From assembly GCA_037178855.1 (NCBI GenBank), contig JASJZC010000002.1:5840501-5904500 (forward strand): a DNA stretch of 64,000 nucleotides. The letters are read 5' to 3'. Source of the DNA: Oscheius sp. JU75 (taxonomy: Eukaryota; Nematoda; Chromadorea; Rhabditida; Rhabditidae). The notes beneath the pieces are model-generated. The model did not search any database, was not told where the DNA came from, and saw only the letters and a program-made list of their open reading frames with translations. Of the stretch, positions 11,416-21,541 are shown piece by piece. A program made the translations under genes and the position numbers. Each line of letters opens with the position of its first letter. Position 1 is the first letter of the stretch.

Positions 11416-12990
11416 GCCCCGACCTCATATATTTGCACTATACTACGAGAGTAGAAGGGGTTCTTTTGTGTGTGTGTGGAGGTGCGTCGGGTTTCGATTA
11501 GTGCAATTGAATTTCGAGGCTCCTGGCTATTCCCAAGTACTAATAGAGTCGCAGGGACTGGTTTCATTATTCGTCTCGAGTCCTCCCCAGAAAAGTCAAA
11601 CCCAAGGTGCTGGCACCCATGTATATTCCGGTTGTTCCCGCTCCCCATGTCCCGTGATGTCCTACCGAGCTTCTGCCCATCTTCCCCTATATTTCTATTG
11701 TCCTCTACACAGGGTTACCCTATACTAGCAATAAATTCTATTCATTCGTTTTGCTGACAGCCGGTTGACCTCTTGACGGGCCGGGCTCATTAGTCGAGAA
11801 GACAGATTTGGTGCCGGTTGGGTAAAGGATCCAGCGGAGGGTCAGATGGTCATTTTCCGGGATTCTAGTGGGTGGTCGGAGGAGACTTTTAGGCAGGAGA
11901 ACGAGAGGGAGTAGACTCAGGGGAGCCGCGTGACAAAGTGATTGCGGTCGCTTCTCTTTCTCGGTTTTTCCTTTTCAAAAACTCAGATCGACAACAGCTG
12001 ATAAAAGATCTTGTTGTTGTTGTGATCAATGAAGAGATGACAACATGGATAAGGGACACGAATCATGGAACTGATGTCGTCTTGGCAACCTTCGTCTCCT
12101 GGTCTACAGTCTTTTTGCTCTTATTGTTAGAGTAAACATGTGGATTGGTCGGGATCTACAAAATCTAGACTTCCGACTATCATTTCCTGGATCTCATTTT
12201 CTAGGAAGAGTTGTACCGAATAATATTCTGTCGAAGCCGAGCCCATACTGTCTGTGACTGTCAGAGTTTTGAACAATATGGGAACAGCTTGATGGGTCAT
12301 ATAGCCAGCCAGAGACGATTTTACAACTGTGCCATCCCAGTTAGAAGTGATGTCCAGTCAAAGAAAGTCTCCTCTCGTATCGCCTCGACTGAGTCCTCTA
12401 TTTCTGTTTTGTTATAAGTAGAAAAGCCGTTTAGTCCAATGCAACAAGAAAAAGATGCAGAAAAACGTTCTGTGTACTGCAAGGGAAAAAGGAAATACAT
12501 AGAAAACTATCAAATAGTTCGATGAGATGTAGTTGCTACTTGTACAGGTGTCCTGTTCTACAAGACTCTCGTTATATGTTAAGGCTAGTGTCAGGAATCC
12601 ATGAAACTATGCAAGATAGTCAGGGAAGAGGCAAGCATTTGAAAAAAGTAGAGCTACCGGGCCAAAAATGCTGAAGGAGTCGAAGACGAGAATCACAGAC
12701 GAGGTCACTTGGGCGAGCTGACTACAACTCATGCAGATCAAGGTTGACAGATTTTGACAAGTCAATCGAATTCCCAGCTTGTTTGATAAGTGACAGGAGC
12801 TGGTAAGTTCAGCCCAGTTTCTGCTCTCATAAGTAAAATTTTGGACTTTCTCCAGTCTGTGCACTCACTCGGCAGCCCGCGAAAAACTGCTGTCTTCATG
12901 AAATTTGAGATAATAAAGATAGCCCCCTTAAAAGATGGGTCGTAACCTCCGCGTGAGATTCTGATAACGGTGCAAAACTGCCGCAGTACC
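11416..12990. other. 3' region of YxxP gene and intergenic DNA
   Basis: AATAAA at 11730-11735 is the likely polyadenylation signal of the gene ending at 11415. No convincing gene follows. A minus frame around 12607-12864 is open and cysteine-containing, but has no signal peptide at its ATG and no clean splice partner, so it is left uncalled. Confidence 0.45.
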
Positions 12991-13367
12991 ATGATTTTTG
13001 CCTTCTTGATTTTGACCTTCTCCACCCTAACTCTCCAACAAGGTACCCCTTTCCCTCATTTCGAAATTTCACAAGTTCAGATCCTTGTGCCAGCTGCCAA
13101 TTACCAACTGTGCTTCCGGAAGGTGACTCATCCCTATGTGGAAACTTCAATGGAGCAGGGCGTTACTCTTCAATGACGCGATTTTCCGACGCTACCGGCT
13201 GCTATCTTCACGTGACCGGATGTGATATCTGGAACGTACTGGCGGGAAACGTCTGCTTCATCGACAATTTGAATGTCAGGTCTCTGAAATGTATCAACGG
13301 CGTATTTAATCTGATTGATGGTGCTAATATTGCACCAGTTACTGGTATTAGGTGTTTAGGGATCTGA
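12991..13367 (+). CDS. Secreted C6/DUF281-type cysteine-rich protein
   Basis: Exon 1 (12991-13042) encodes the signal peptide MIFAFLILTFSTLTLQQ. A 38-nt intron leads to exon 2 (13081-13367), giving 112 residues in total. The mature chain has the spacing of the nematode C6 domain: DPCASC at the start, then DATGCYLHVTGC in the middle, VCFIDN, SLKCING, and a terminal VTGIRC. The C6 domain is presumed extracellular and is largely confined to nematodes; its function is unknown. AATAAA lies 33 nt past the stop (13400-13405). Splice phase and reading frame agree. The neighbour at 14082-14231 starts with a similar C-x-x-C block, so this may be a small local family. Confidence 0.7.
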
Positions 13368-14081
13368 TAATTGATTGCACTATTATTTGATGCGAGATTA
13401 ATAAATGTGTTCAGTTTTATTGATGTTCAAAGATTGCGTCATTATGCTTGTACTTTTCCATGACATCGGATGAATTGTGCCAAATTATTATAGATCTTAG
13501 CAAGAGTTTAGATGACAAGGTTACACTTTTTTGTAATCCAAAGGAGCGGTGACATTGAGAAGTTGGACGAGTTGTCAGAAAACGCTCACAGAGTAGGACA
13601 GAAATGGAGCAACTGGATCTAATCTTCCCCCTAGTGACAAACACATCCAGAACACCAATCTCAAGGATTTTACTTGACTGTTAATTTGGAAGACGTTTGG
13701 AATCCTCTCCCCAGGCTTAATACAAAAGATGGGATGGGCCGCAGTGGAAGTTGTCTGTATTTGGTGATAATGGCTCAGAGTCTCGACTCATAATCCCCTA
13801 AAAAGAAAGCTTTCGACTCTGATTGTAAGAGCCCCGCCTTTCAGAATAACGGCGACCAGTATTAAGAGAACCTCGCTGAGGGATTCCAGTGAACTAGACA
13901 GTGGGACAAAACTCCTCTGCCAGCTGATAAGAGTCAGAAAAAATACTTCTGTGTACCACTTCCCGGTCCGTTTCCAGGAAAATGAGATCAATCTTCGTCC
14001 GCATGGACTCTTGGAAAGACGACAGGACTTCTGTATCTAACGATAAGCTGAACTACAAACCCCAAAATATTATAGAGACTT

Positions 14082-14231
14082 TCATTTAAACAACGCTGTG
14101 GTCCCAGTAGCAGCAGGACATGCCGTCTTGAACTGATTAAACGAGGCAAAGTCCGGCAGAGCACAGTTCAGACAGGAATCTTGCGCGAAGGAAGAGTCAA
14201 TCAGGAGGAGTACCAAGAGGAGAAACTTCAT
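14082..14231 (-). CDS. Small secreted protein, first exon(s), C6-like start
   Basis: An ATG at 14231 opens MKFLLLVLLLIDSSFAQ, a classical signal peptide, followed by DSCLNCALPDF and KTACPAATG before a stop at 14082. The D-x-C-x-x-C-x-LP block resembles DPCASCQLP of the C6-type protein 1 kb away. At 49 residues the frame may be only the first exon: a GTTGTT donor near 14095 could be used, but neither acceptor I tried kept a useful frame. It is divergent from the plus gene at 14375, and the two share about 140 bp of upstream DNA. Confidence 0.45.
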   Translation of the reverse strand: MKFLLLVLLLIDSSFAQDSCLNCALPDFASFNQFKTACPAATGTTALFK

Positions 14232-14338
14232 TGCCAATTAAGAGGGTGCTTTCACACCTTCGCGCTTAGCCAGACTGTAAATCTTCTATGTGAAGAAGTT
14301 ATGGTTTACAGCCAATTATCCCAAGTCTCCGGACCAGC

Positions 14339-14345
14339 TATAAAA
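14339..14345 (+). promoter_or_regulatory. TATA box (TATAAAA)
   Basis: TATAAAA sits 36 nt upstream of the ATG of the plus-strand secreted peptide. Transcription from a standard TATA distance would begin almost at the ATG, implying a very short leader. Confidence 0.45.
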
Positions 14346-14374
14346 CCGACATAATTGGGTCTTCGGCGTCAAAA

Positions 14375-14539
14375 ATGAAAGTTATTTTCGGCTTGCTTCT
14401 GCTCGCAGCTTCGTCTCTCCAAAAGGATCTTAAAATCAATCGACTATCTTTTGCCCAACATTTTGTGTCTGTCAACCACTGCCAGCATGTGCTTCACAAA
14501 AAGTGTGAATACGTTGTTCGTTTCGATTGTATGTTCTGA
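14375..14539 (+). CDS. Small secreted peptide, cysteine-containing
   Basis: The frame begins MKVIFGLLLLAASSLQ (signal peptide) and continues to a stop at 14539, 54 residues, with HCQHVLHKKCEYVV in the mature part. An alternative model splices at GTATGT (14530) to GTGTAG before about 14581 and runs to a stop near 14682, giving about 87 residues and another cysteine (SSVLCQSA). Both are compatible with the sequence; RNA would decide. No family is recognised. It is head-to-head with the minus gene starting at 14231. Confidence 0.4.
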   Translation: MKVIFGLLLLAASSLQKDLKINRLSFAQHFVSVNHCQHVLHKKCEYVVRFDCMF

Positions 14540-16804
14540 TTCTAGCCGTCTACTTGTTCTGTCCAACGGTTCTGTGTAGCAGTCAGCCCCTCTTCAGTTC
14601 TCTGTCAATCCGCCCGATCTAGTCAACTTGCCCAAGCCTCACTGGCAATGATTGAGGGATACCAAATTTTAGCCTTGAAGTGAATGCCCCTCTATTGCCG
14701 GAATAGTGAGAGAGGTTCCATCGTTCGATCGTAGTTGTTTTCCCGATTTCTTTTTGTATTTGGTGTGTGTTACATATTACTTCAGAGTCTCGGAAAATGG
14801 AAAGATACTGTGACTTTCACTACAATAGAGTTCAGTGAAGTAAAGATACGAAACGGTATTGAAGTGAGCATGTTAGAGGGTGGTGTGAAGGGTAACGTGT
14901 CGGTTCTCCTATGGTTATAACAGAACTTCATGCTTGGAACAAAAGTAATCAGTAAGCCGAAGACAATGGTCTGTCTGTCGTACTCTGTACGGCTCGGTTT
15001 TCGTGCTGTTTTTCTCGAGAAGCGGCGCGCGCCGTTTCGGCCCCCGTGATCCCGTTCCAATTCGGGTCCCGATCTAGTCTCCTCTCTGCCAACGAGAGAT
15101 TTGTACGAGAGCGAGCGAGAGAGAGAACATGGCATGGTGGTGACATACACCGGTCCCGATCCTCTCTTTCTCTCTCGACCTTGGCATATCTGTTGACAGC
15201 AGCACATTCCTGCCCCCAGGGTAGACTGACTCTACTTCAATCGATCTGATACGTTCCACTCTCCGTCAAAACGACCTTTGCGCTTCTTGTACCATGTGCT
15301 ACTCTTCCACGACAATGAACTGATGTAATCCTATTAATGGACGAGGAGAGCAATTCTTTGAACTCAAGTTTATTTTCTCTCTACTATGACCTGAATTTTT
15401 GACAAGGTGATACGCGGTTTTTACCGTTCTTGTCACGTTTTCCACCCACAGGACGAGCAGAGAGACAGCTTCCAATCAAGACTTAACTACTATTTAAGCA
15501 CATGGATGAACCCCTTTGTTTCTATCCGACTACTACCTGTTACTTTGTAAAACACGGTAGGCAGCTGTTCGGAGGCTATTGGAAGGAAGTAAGTAGACAC
15601 TCTTTACCCAGCTTACTGTACCTCTTCTTCTGGAATGACCTCGCTTACCGTTTCATAGAGCTAAAACCTGGCTCACCTACTTTCTAACCTTTCGAATTGT
15701 ATTCGCAGGTCGGTTTTTATAGCTAATAATGTGTTGACATCCTGGGCAAACAGTTTGACTCAAGGAAGTTACAATACTCATCCTCTTTTGGAGCTGTAAG
15801 GTTGCTTCGTTTTGTCTGGTTCTCTTTGTCCATTTGGGCAAGCTTGTGAGTCAGTGACCCAATGACAAGCTGCTATGAAATCTTTTTACAGTGATTGTGA
15901 TGTCGAGACAACATGACGCTATGGTCTTCTCTTTGTGACCTTTTAGGTCAAGATCTGTCTTCGGACCATAAACCTACTTTTTACCTTCTAGAAACTAGTT
16001 CCAGTACCGGAACTGTTTCAAACTCTCAGACAGTTTCATAGTCGTCTTGAATTTCGAAAAAGTTGCGAGACTTCCGATTCTCCTTCCAAACTTCCGACGA
16101 TACACAATCAATGTGACGCTTTTCGATTCAGTCTCCTGCTATCTCAACAGTTCTCTCTCTCGGTCGGCGTTCCGATTGATTCCCCCGTATTCTCTTGTCT
16201 TCTTCTGTTAAACTCTGCATTTTTCTTGTCGTGTTGAGACTGTACAGCTCACTCTCTGTCTCTTTCTGCAAAACTGTTTCCTTCTCACAATAGAGAGATG
16301 CTAATCCATCTTTGGCCTTCAGGGGGCAGTGTTACAAATCTCTCCCTGTTTTGAAGACTCTCTGTTGTAATAGCCTTGGGGCCCAATCGGTTCGTTAAAA
16401 CTAAACATCCAATTAAGCATGAGAGAGATGTTGCATCAGCCGCACATGGGTTTTGTGAGAAGGCATCTGGTTCTGTTGTCTCTGCATTGTTCCCACTTTG
16501 TCCCATATCTCGATAGCTTTCATTTACTTCCTAAAACGTAAAAGTATCAGTTTTGACTGACTTTCCACAGGAGTAAAGTTTTTTTTACGATCTCCGTATT
16601 TCATGAAGCTCCATTGAAATGAATCTGTCCGAGGTTTTTTAAACGGTTCTTGTAGAGAGGTTCAAGGCAGAGATGGAACCCATACACAGTGAGCTTAGAG
16701 CACAGTAGGCTTAGATTCGAGCACTCGCCATTTTTCTTCAAGTCTGTCGGTTTCACAGGGCACAGATAGGTGATGCTCCGAGGGTTTTGAGTATTCTCGC
16801 ACAT

Positions 16805-16892
16805 ATGGCTGTCATTATACTTGGGATTCGAGTCGAAACGAGTTGAGTTCTGGCGCCGACTCGAGTCCGACTCGGAATCGAGTCGAATCGAA
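16805..16892 (+). repeat. TCGAGTC-type dispersed repeat, copy 1
   Basis: It begins with GTCATTATACTTGGGA, then has several CGAGTCGAA/CGAGTCCGACTCGG words and ends with CGAATCGAACAAAGATAG. The same start, middle and end blocks occur at 58067-58263. Confidence 0.7.
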
Positions 16893-17076
16893 CAAAGATA
16901 GTTGTCACGGATCAAACTTCTTTTGCTATTCTGCCTTTACGATTGACAAAAGACGTCCGTTGGGACACATGTTAAGGATTATCCTTGCCTTGACAGTTTC
17001 TGTAGCCTTTTTTGTCAAGTGTTTCCCCGGAGTATAGTAAACAGTTCATGCCAGAAGAGGCTTCCTATCTTTCTAC

Positions 17077-17277
17077 TACTAAAGTGCAATGGTGTCTGTC
17101 CATCTGACCCTTTTCCGTGCGTCACCACGAGAAAAAAAGCTGGCAAGTCATGACATGTTAAGAATTAAGTTGACAAGTCAGCTTTAAGGGAAACTTGGGA
17201 ACTTAGGCTACTGGAGAAGCCACCTGTTGTCAATGCCAATTTAAGACTAAGGGGCGGCGAAGCTGTCGGAGATGGCT
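17077..17277 (+). repeat. Family A dispersed repeat, copy 2
   Basis: It starts CTACTAAAGTGCAATGGTG, contains GGCAAGTCATGACATGTTAAG and GACAAGTCAGCT, and ends GGCGGCGAAGCTGTCGG..GGCTGGTC. It is arranged in tandem with copy 3, about 210 nt away. Confidence 0.75.
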
Positions 17278-17287
17278 GGTCTTTCTT

Positions 17288-17497
17288 TACTAAAGCGCAA
17301 TAGTGTCCGTGCGTCCCCGTTTCGGCAATTACCTGTCAACACTAACATCCTAAAATGCTGACAAGTCATTTCATGTCAAGAAACAAAGGACAAGTCAGCT
17401 GTGGGGCAACTTCTGTCACTGGGAAAGCGGCGAAGCCGCCTACTACCCATTACAAGCTAAGGCTAAAGGGCTGCGAAGCTGCCGTCGGCATCTGGTC
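17288..17497 (+). repeat. Family A dispersed repeat, copy 3
   Basis: It carries TTTACTAAAGCGCAATAGTG, GCTGACAAGTCATTTCATG, GACAAGTCAGCTG, GAAAGCGGCGAAGC and GGGCTGCGAAGCTGCC in order. It is the closest match to the inverted intronic copy at 10592-10778. Confidence 0.75.
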
Positions 17498-18479
17498 AGT
17501 TCAAATTGGGAAAAGAGCAAGCGCCAGGAGCATAAGAGACAGAACAATGAAAACATGTCTTGTACCCTTGGGAATTTACCACAGAATGAAAAGTGGTATA
17601 CTTTTCAAGTCCAAAAGACTGGTGTTTCTCCTATGATACGATCTTTCAAGGTAGCACGTGTGAGTAATAGCTACCCTGTTCGATTCCACACTTTCAGTAC
17701 CAGTATCTATCCAATATTTTGTGTCGTGATATGTTCTGACCACCATTGATCCCAAGAACAAATGCGTTTTATTTGAAAGTAGCCAATGACCCGACGAAGG
17801 AGAAGCGGTCAAATGGCATCTTTTTTCACGCGCGTGATTTCGGAGATGTCCTTGCCCTTTCCGTGTATATTTCGTGCGCGCGCGCCTATCATCACAAAAG
17901 CTCGCGCCTCTCTGGCGCCTCGTCCATCTTCTCCATTTTTCTTATAAATCTGGGTGGTCAGGTGTCTGACTGTCTGGCCACCGAACCAGGAACCTTTTTT
18001 CTGACGGAGAACCTTGAGATCGTTCTGTGGTTTAAAGCCATTCGCCCTGCCTCTCCTCCCATCCACACTCCTTACATTTTCGCACTCTTCTTCAGATTTG
18101 TCAATGTTTTTCTTGTCCTTTTGGAACGCTCTCCCCCATTTGACAATTTGATCGATTACACTTGGCTTCCTTGTCTTTCTCTCTCTCTGGAATGCCAGAC
18201 CCAGAGACGACTAAAGAAGTAACCAGTCATCTCTTCTTCTCTTTCCTTGAACGGTTCTTATCAGAGACATATTCCATCATTAAATACCTTTCTATTGTGA
18301 TTGTTCCAACTTATTTTCCGTGGTTACTAGGTAATATTCAAAGGTTTTTAGAGGCAATTGCTATCATTACTTTTTTTTGATTGATCAAAGGATCTCAATG
18401 GGACCTTGATCCTGTTCATTAGCCTTTATTAGCATACCTTACATTTTCTTCTATGTCATTCTTAGAGAAAACTGTATCT

Positions 18480-18610
18480 TTCTTTACTAAAGTGCAATGG
18501 TGTCCGTTCGTCTGCCTGTCCGTATATCTGTTTGTCATGGTGTCCGCACAATTGCCTGTCAACACTTATAAAAGCTTATAAGTTCTTTTATGTCAAGAGA
18601 CTTAGTGTAA
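18480..18610 (+). repeat. Family A dispersed repeat, copy 4 (3' truncated)
   Basis: It shares CTTTACTAAAGTGCAATGG, GCACAATTGC-TGTCAA and TTCTTTTATGTCAAGAGAC with copies 1 and 3, but diverges before the GGCGAAGC block. Confidence 0.65.
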
Positions 18611-19171
18611 CACAGAGCGAGTATCTAGCAATAAAGAGAACCTAAATCGTTTGAAATAACAACTGATTACAAGTACTTTTATTGTTCTGCAACTAATAGA
18701 TAGTGCTTTCCGCGTAGTACAAAAGATCGCATAGAATCTTGGAGCTGCTGTGTGCTGTCATCCTGTATAGGATCGATTCTGCACTCACTGTCAGTTCAGA
18801 GACCTTTAGTTCTTTCATCTTGACAGTTTTCTTAAACTGTCAGATGTCTAAACCTCGCTGTAAACTACTAAACCTCAGTTTACTGCCGATATAAATCGAG
18901 AAGGGTTTCTATCGAACTATCCCAAACAATCAGCCAACAGAAATCTTTTGCTACTTAGACTGTATCAGTAGACAGAACTAGGCTCGTTCGAATTTTAAAA
19001 GCCGTAGGGCTCTTTTTCATTTCCGCCGAAAAATGAACTGATTGATGGATGTTCGCGACGACAATCCGACGCTCTGCAGCTGCAGCACAGTCTCTATGTG
19101 TCTACTGTAGCTTATCTCTCTTCCTCCCGTTCTTCCGCCCCGTTCTCTCTTCTAAAAGTCAAACCGTTCAG

Positions 19172-21351
19172 ATGTCGTCTGAAGGACGGACGACTCTCAT
19201 CGCCGTCTTTCTCTTCTTGATGGCGGGAAGTCTTCTGGCTCATCCTGTCTGTCGATCCTGTAACAAGAACTGCTTCCAGAACACCACAATTGTGGCCAGT
19301 AACGGGTAGGTTCTTCCTCGAATTCCTTTTCTTTTTCCTTACAGACAGTGTGAAAGAGTTGCGAAAGTTAGGAACCGTTTGTCTAGCGGGGTCAAAACCA
19401 GTTTCCGCACAAACCTGAATTTAGGTTAGGTGTCTGGAGTTTTGACCCGTAACCCAAGTTTGAAAGAAACCATCTTGCTCCGGATGTAAAAAGCTCGGTG
19501 AAGTGGTAAGACTAGGAACTAGAGCAAGGAGTTTGTCACTCAGATGCATAGCTTCACACCATAGTTCTCAAGAAGAAATTGAATGTAGCAACGTTTAGAT
19601 GTAGGCCGATCTGAAATCCTTTCCAATAGTAATGCTAATATGTGTCTATATATTATCCTTACCACTTAAGTGCCCGATAGAGAACATTGAGAGCTCCTTC
19701 GCAGCGGAACACCTCAGGGAATATCCTTACGAGTGTTGCCGTTTTTTTTCAAAGTGAAACGAGCATGTTACTGTTCGATGAGCTCGGCTTTTGTGACTAT
19801 TCGTTTTCTTATGCTGGTTAAGCGACTCTAGTTTCTGCTTAAAATTTTGAGAGAAACACGACCAGTTTGGTAGAACGTTTTCCATGCTCCAGCAGCCATC
19901 ATGCTCTCGGTTCGCCAAATGACAAATGTTAGGGCCACCCATATCATATGGCCCTGAGCAAACGTGCCAATCTTTAGCCAGGCTTCCGCTCTCCATCTTC
20001 GCTCACCCGTAAATTACGACCTTTCGTACCGTTTTCAATCAGTCTCTGTCTCGCTCCGCGATTTCACACAGCCGAAAAACCAAATGGTTCACAGAGAGAG
20101 ATAAGTGTCGCAACACGGCAAACGGTTCGCAGCGAGCTGCACACCGGAAGCAGCTACGACAACGACGACAAAAGCGCGGAGAGAGAACGATATGACCTCT
20201 TTCTCGGGGTCCGAGACGAAACCGACCATTTACCTACTATTTACAGAACAGAAGTCGAAGATCTTCTGGCCGAGCTACAGCACTCTTCCTCAAGACCGAA
20301 GAGAAATGCAGATGGGGAGGTCGAGTACCGGGCCTGCTCTAGATTTCAGTATGGTCTGTTGAAGAGTAACTGTATGGATAGTCAGTGCTTTTAGAGATGC
20401 TGCTCATCCCATTGTCTATCGCCATGATCCCGATTGTGCTGACTATTCTGATCCTTTGTACTTGTTGCTGTGGGCCAAAAGATTCCAGAGGTAGGTCAAC
20501 AGACAGTGATGATCCTTACGCATTATGCCTATATCTCTAGCCCCTTCAACTTTTAGTTATGAAGAACAGAAGCCGGTCAACAAAATATGGAAAAGCCATT
20601 GAGAGACTTTAGTGATCTGAATAGTCGCAGAAAACCAACAGTACCCCACAATATGTGAGGCGGCTTATAGTCTAGAAATAATGATCTTGCCAGCTGTCAG
20701 CAAAAGTCGGACGTCTTATTGTCTTGGTGCTTTTATGATAAGCGGAAGAATCTGGCTAATAGTCCAGAAGTCTGATAAATTCCTAGTAATTACTGTAGTC
20801 GATTTCAAGGAAAAATTTTGTAATAGAAGTAAGTTACAAAAAAAAACTAATTGGGTTGAGCTTTATTGAACTACAGTAAAAAGTTAGTTTCTGGGCTACC
20901 GTTTCAGTCCGTGAATTCCAAGAGTTGCATTGTTGGAAATACTGTACCTTTTCCAGGGAAACTGCCCGAAGACTTCTTGTCAACCCTTCCCATGTCAAAG
21001 AAGCGGCGAATGAGTTCCGAAGAGTACGAGCTCGAGTTCCGAGATGGCTACGTGCAGCGCAAGGACTCAACCAAGACAAAGTTCTCCACAGTCGTCTCCT
21101 ACATCGAGGCTCGTCGTGAGAGTATCTGGTCGACTCGGACGGATCCTGACGTAAGTCCATTGAACAAGCTTCCTTCTAATGAGAAGATTTAGAGTCACGA
21201 AGTTCCAATCAAAGCCCCACCTCCAATGGTGAGGGAGACACCTAAACTTGACCGATTGAAGAGTCAGAACTCGACAGAGTCTGTCAAGAAGACGCGTTTT
21301 TCGGATACCGTCTCGGTCATCAGTGTGGATAGTCTTCCCAGGAGGAAATAG
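19172..21351 (+). CDS. Single-pass type I membrane protein, unrecognised
   Basis: Five exons join in phase: 19172-19305, 20106-20353, 20395-20490, 20957-21150 and 21193-21351, giving 276 residues. The N-terminus is MSSEGRTTLIAVFLFLMAG, a signal peptide, then HPVCRSCNKNC in a short ectodomain. RPKRN lies before the membrane and fits a furin site. The transmembrane helix (LLIPLSIAMIPIVLTILILC) is followed by a CTCCCG cysteine cluster that could be palmitoylated. The cytoplasmic tail is basic and Ser/Thr-rich and ends SLPRRK-stop. The family is not recognised; furin cleavage and acylation are inferences from motifs. An in-frame upstream ATG at 19049 exists, but the 19172 start gives the signal peptide. 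The large first intron contains an inverted-repeat structure. AATAAA is near 21481. It is tail-to-tail with BRAP2, 190 bp apart. Confidence 0.65.
19389..19448. repeat. Nested inverted repeat
   Basis: GGGTCAAAAC (19389-19398) and GTTTTGACCC (19439-19448) are perfect inverted arms. Inside them AACCT-GAATTT-AGGTT forms a second hairpin. It lies in intron 1 of the membrane protein gene. Confidence 0.6.
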
Positions 21352-21541
21352 TTCCTCCCCCCTAGTTCAAAGTCCTCGAATTCGGGTCTTTCCCTCGATC
21401 TCTTCCTCTTTCCTCAGTCGCCGCGATCGCTTTAATGCGCTCTGTTTGTACATACTAAGTGACAGATTTTATGAGACACAAATAAAAAATAAGCACAAAA
21501 TATGACCCGATTTGGAACTAAAACTGATGTACATAGACAGA

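Larger units (their letters stand above)
14700..19171. other. Repeat-rich intergenic region
   Basis: Nothing here qualifies as a gene. The longest plus frame (17746-18222) lacks an ATG at its start and any domain, and lies beside repeats. Identified contents are the TCGAGTC-type repeat (16805-16892) and three family A copies (17077, 17288, 18480). A TATAAAT occurs at 18890. Confidence 0.5.

Noticed and set aside
17746-18222. 158-residue plus-strand open frame
   Set aside because: It starts at TTG rather than ATG, lies in repeat-rich DNA, and its hydrophobic composition comes from CT-rich sequence. No family resemblance.
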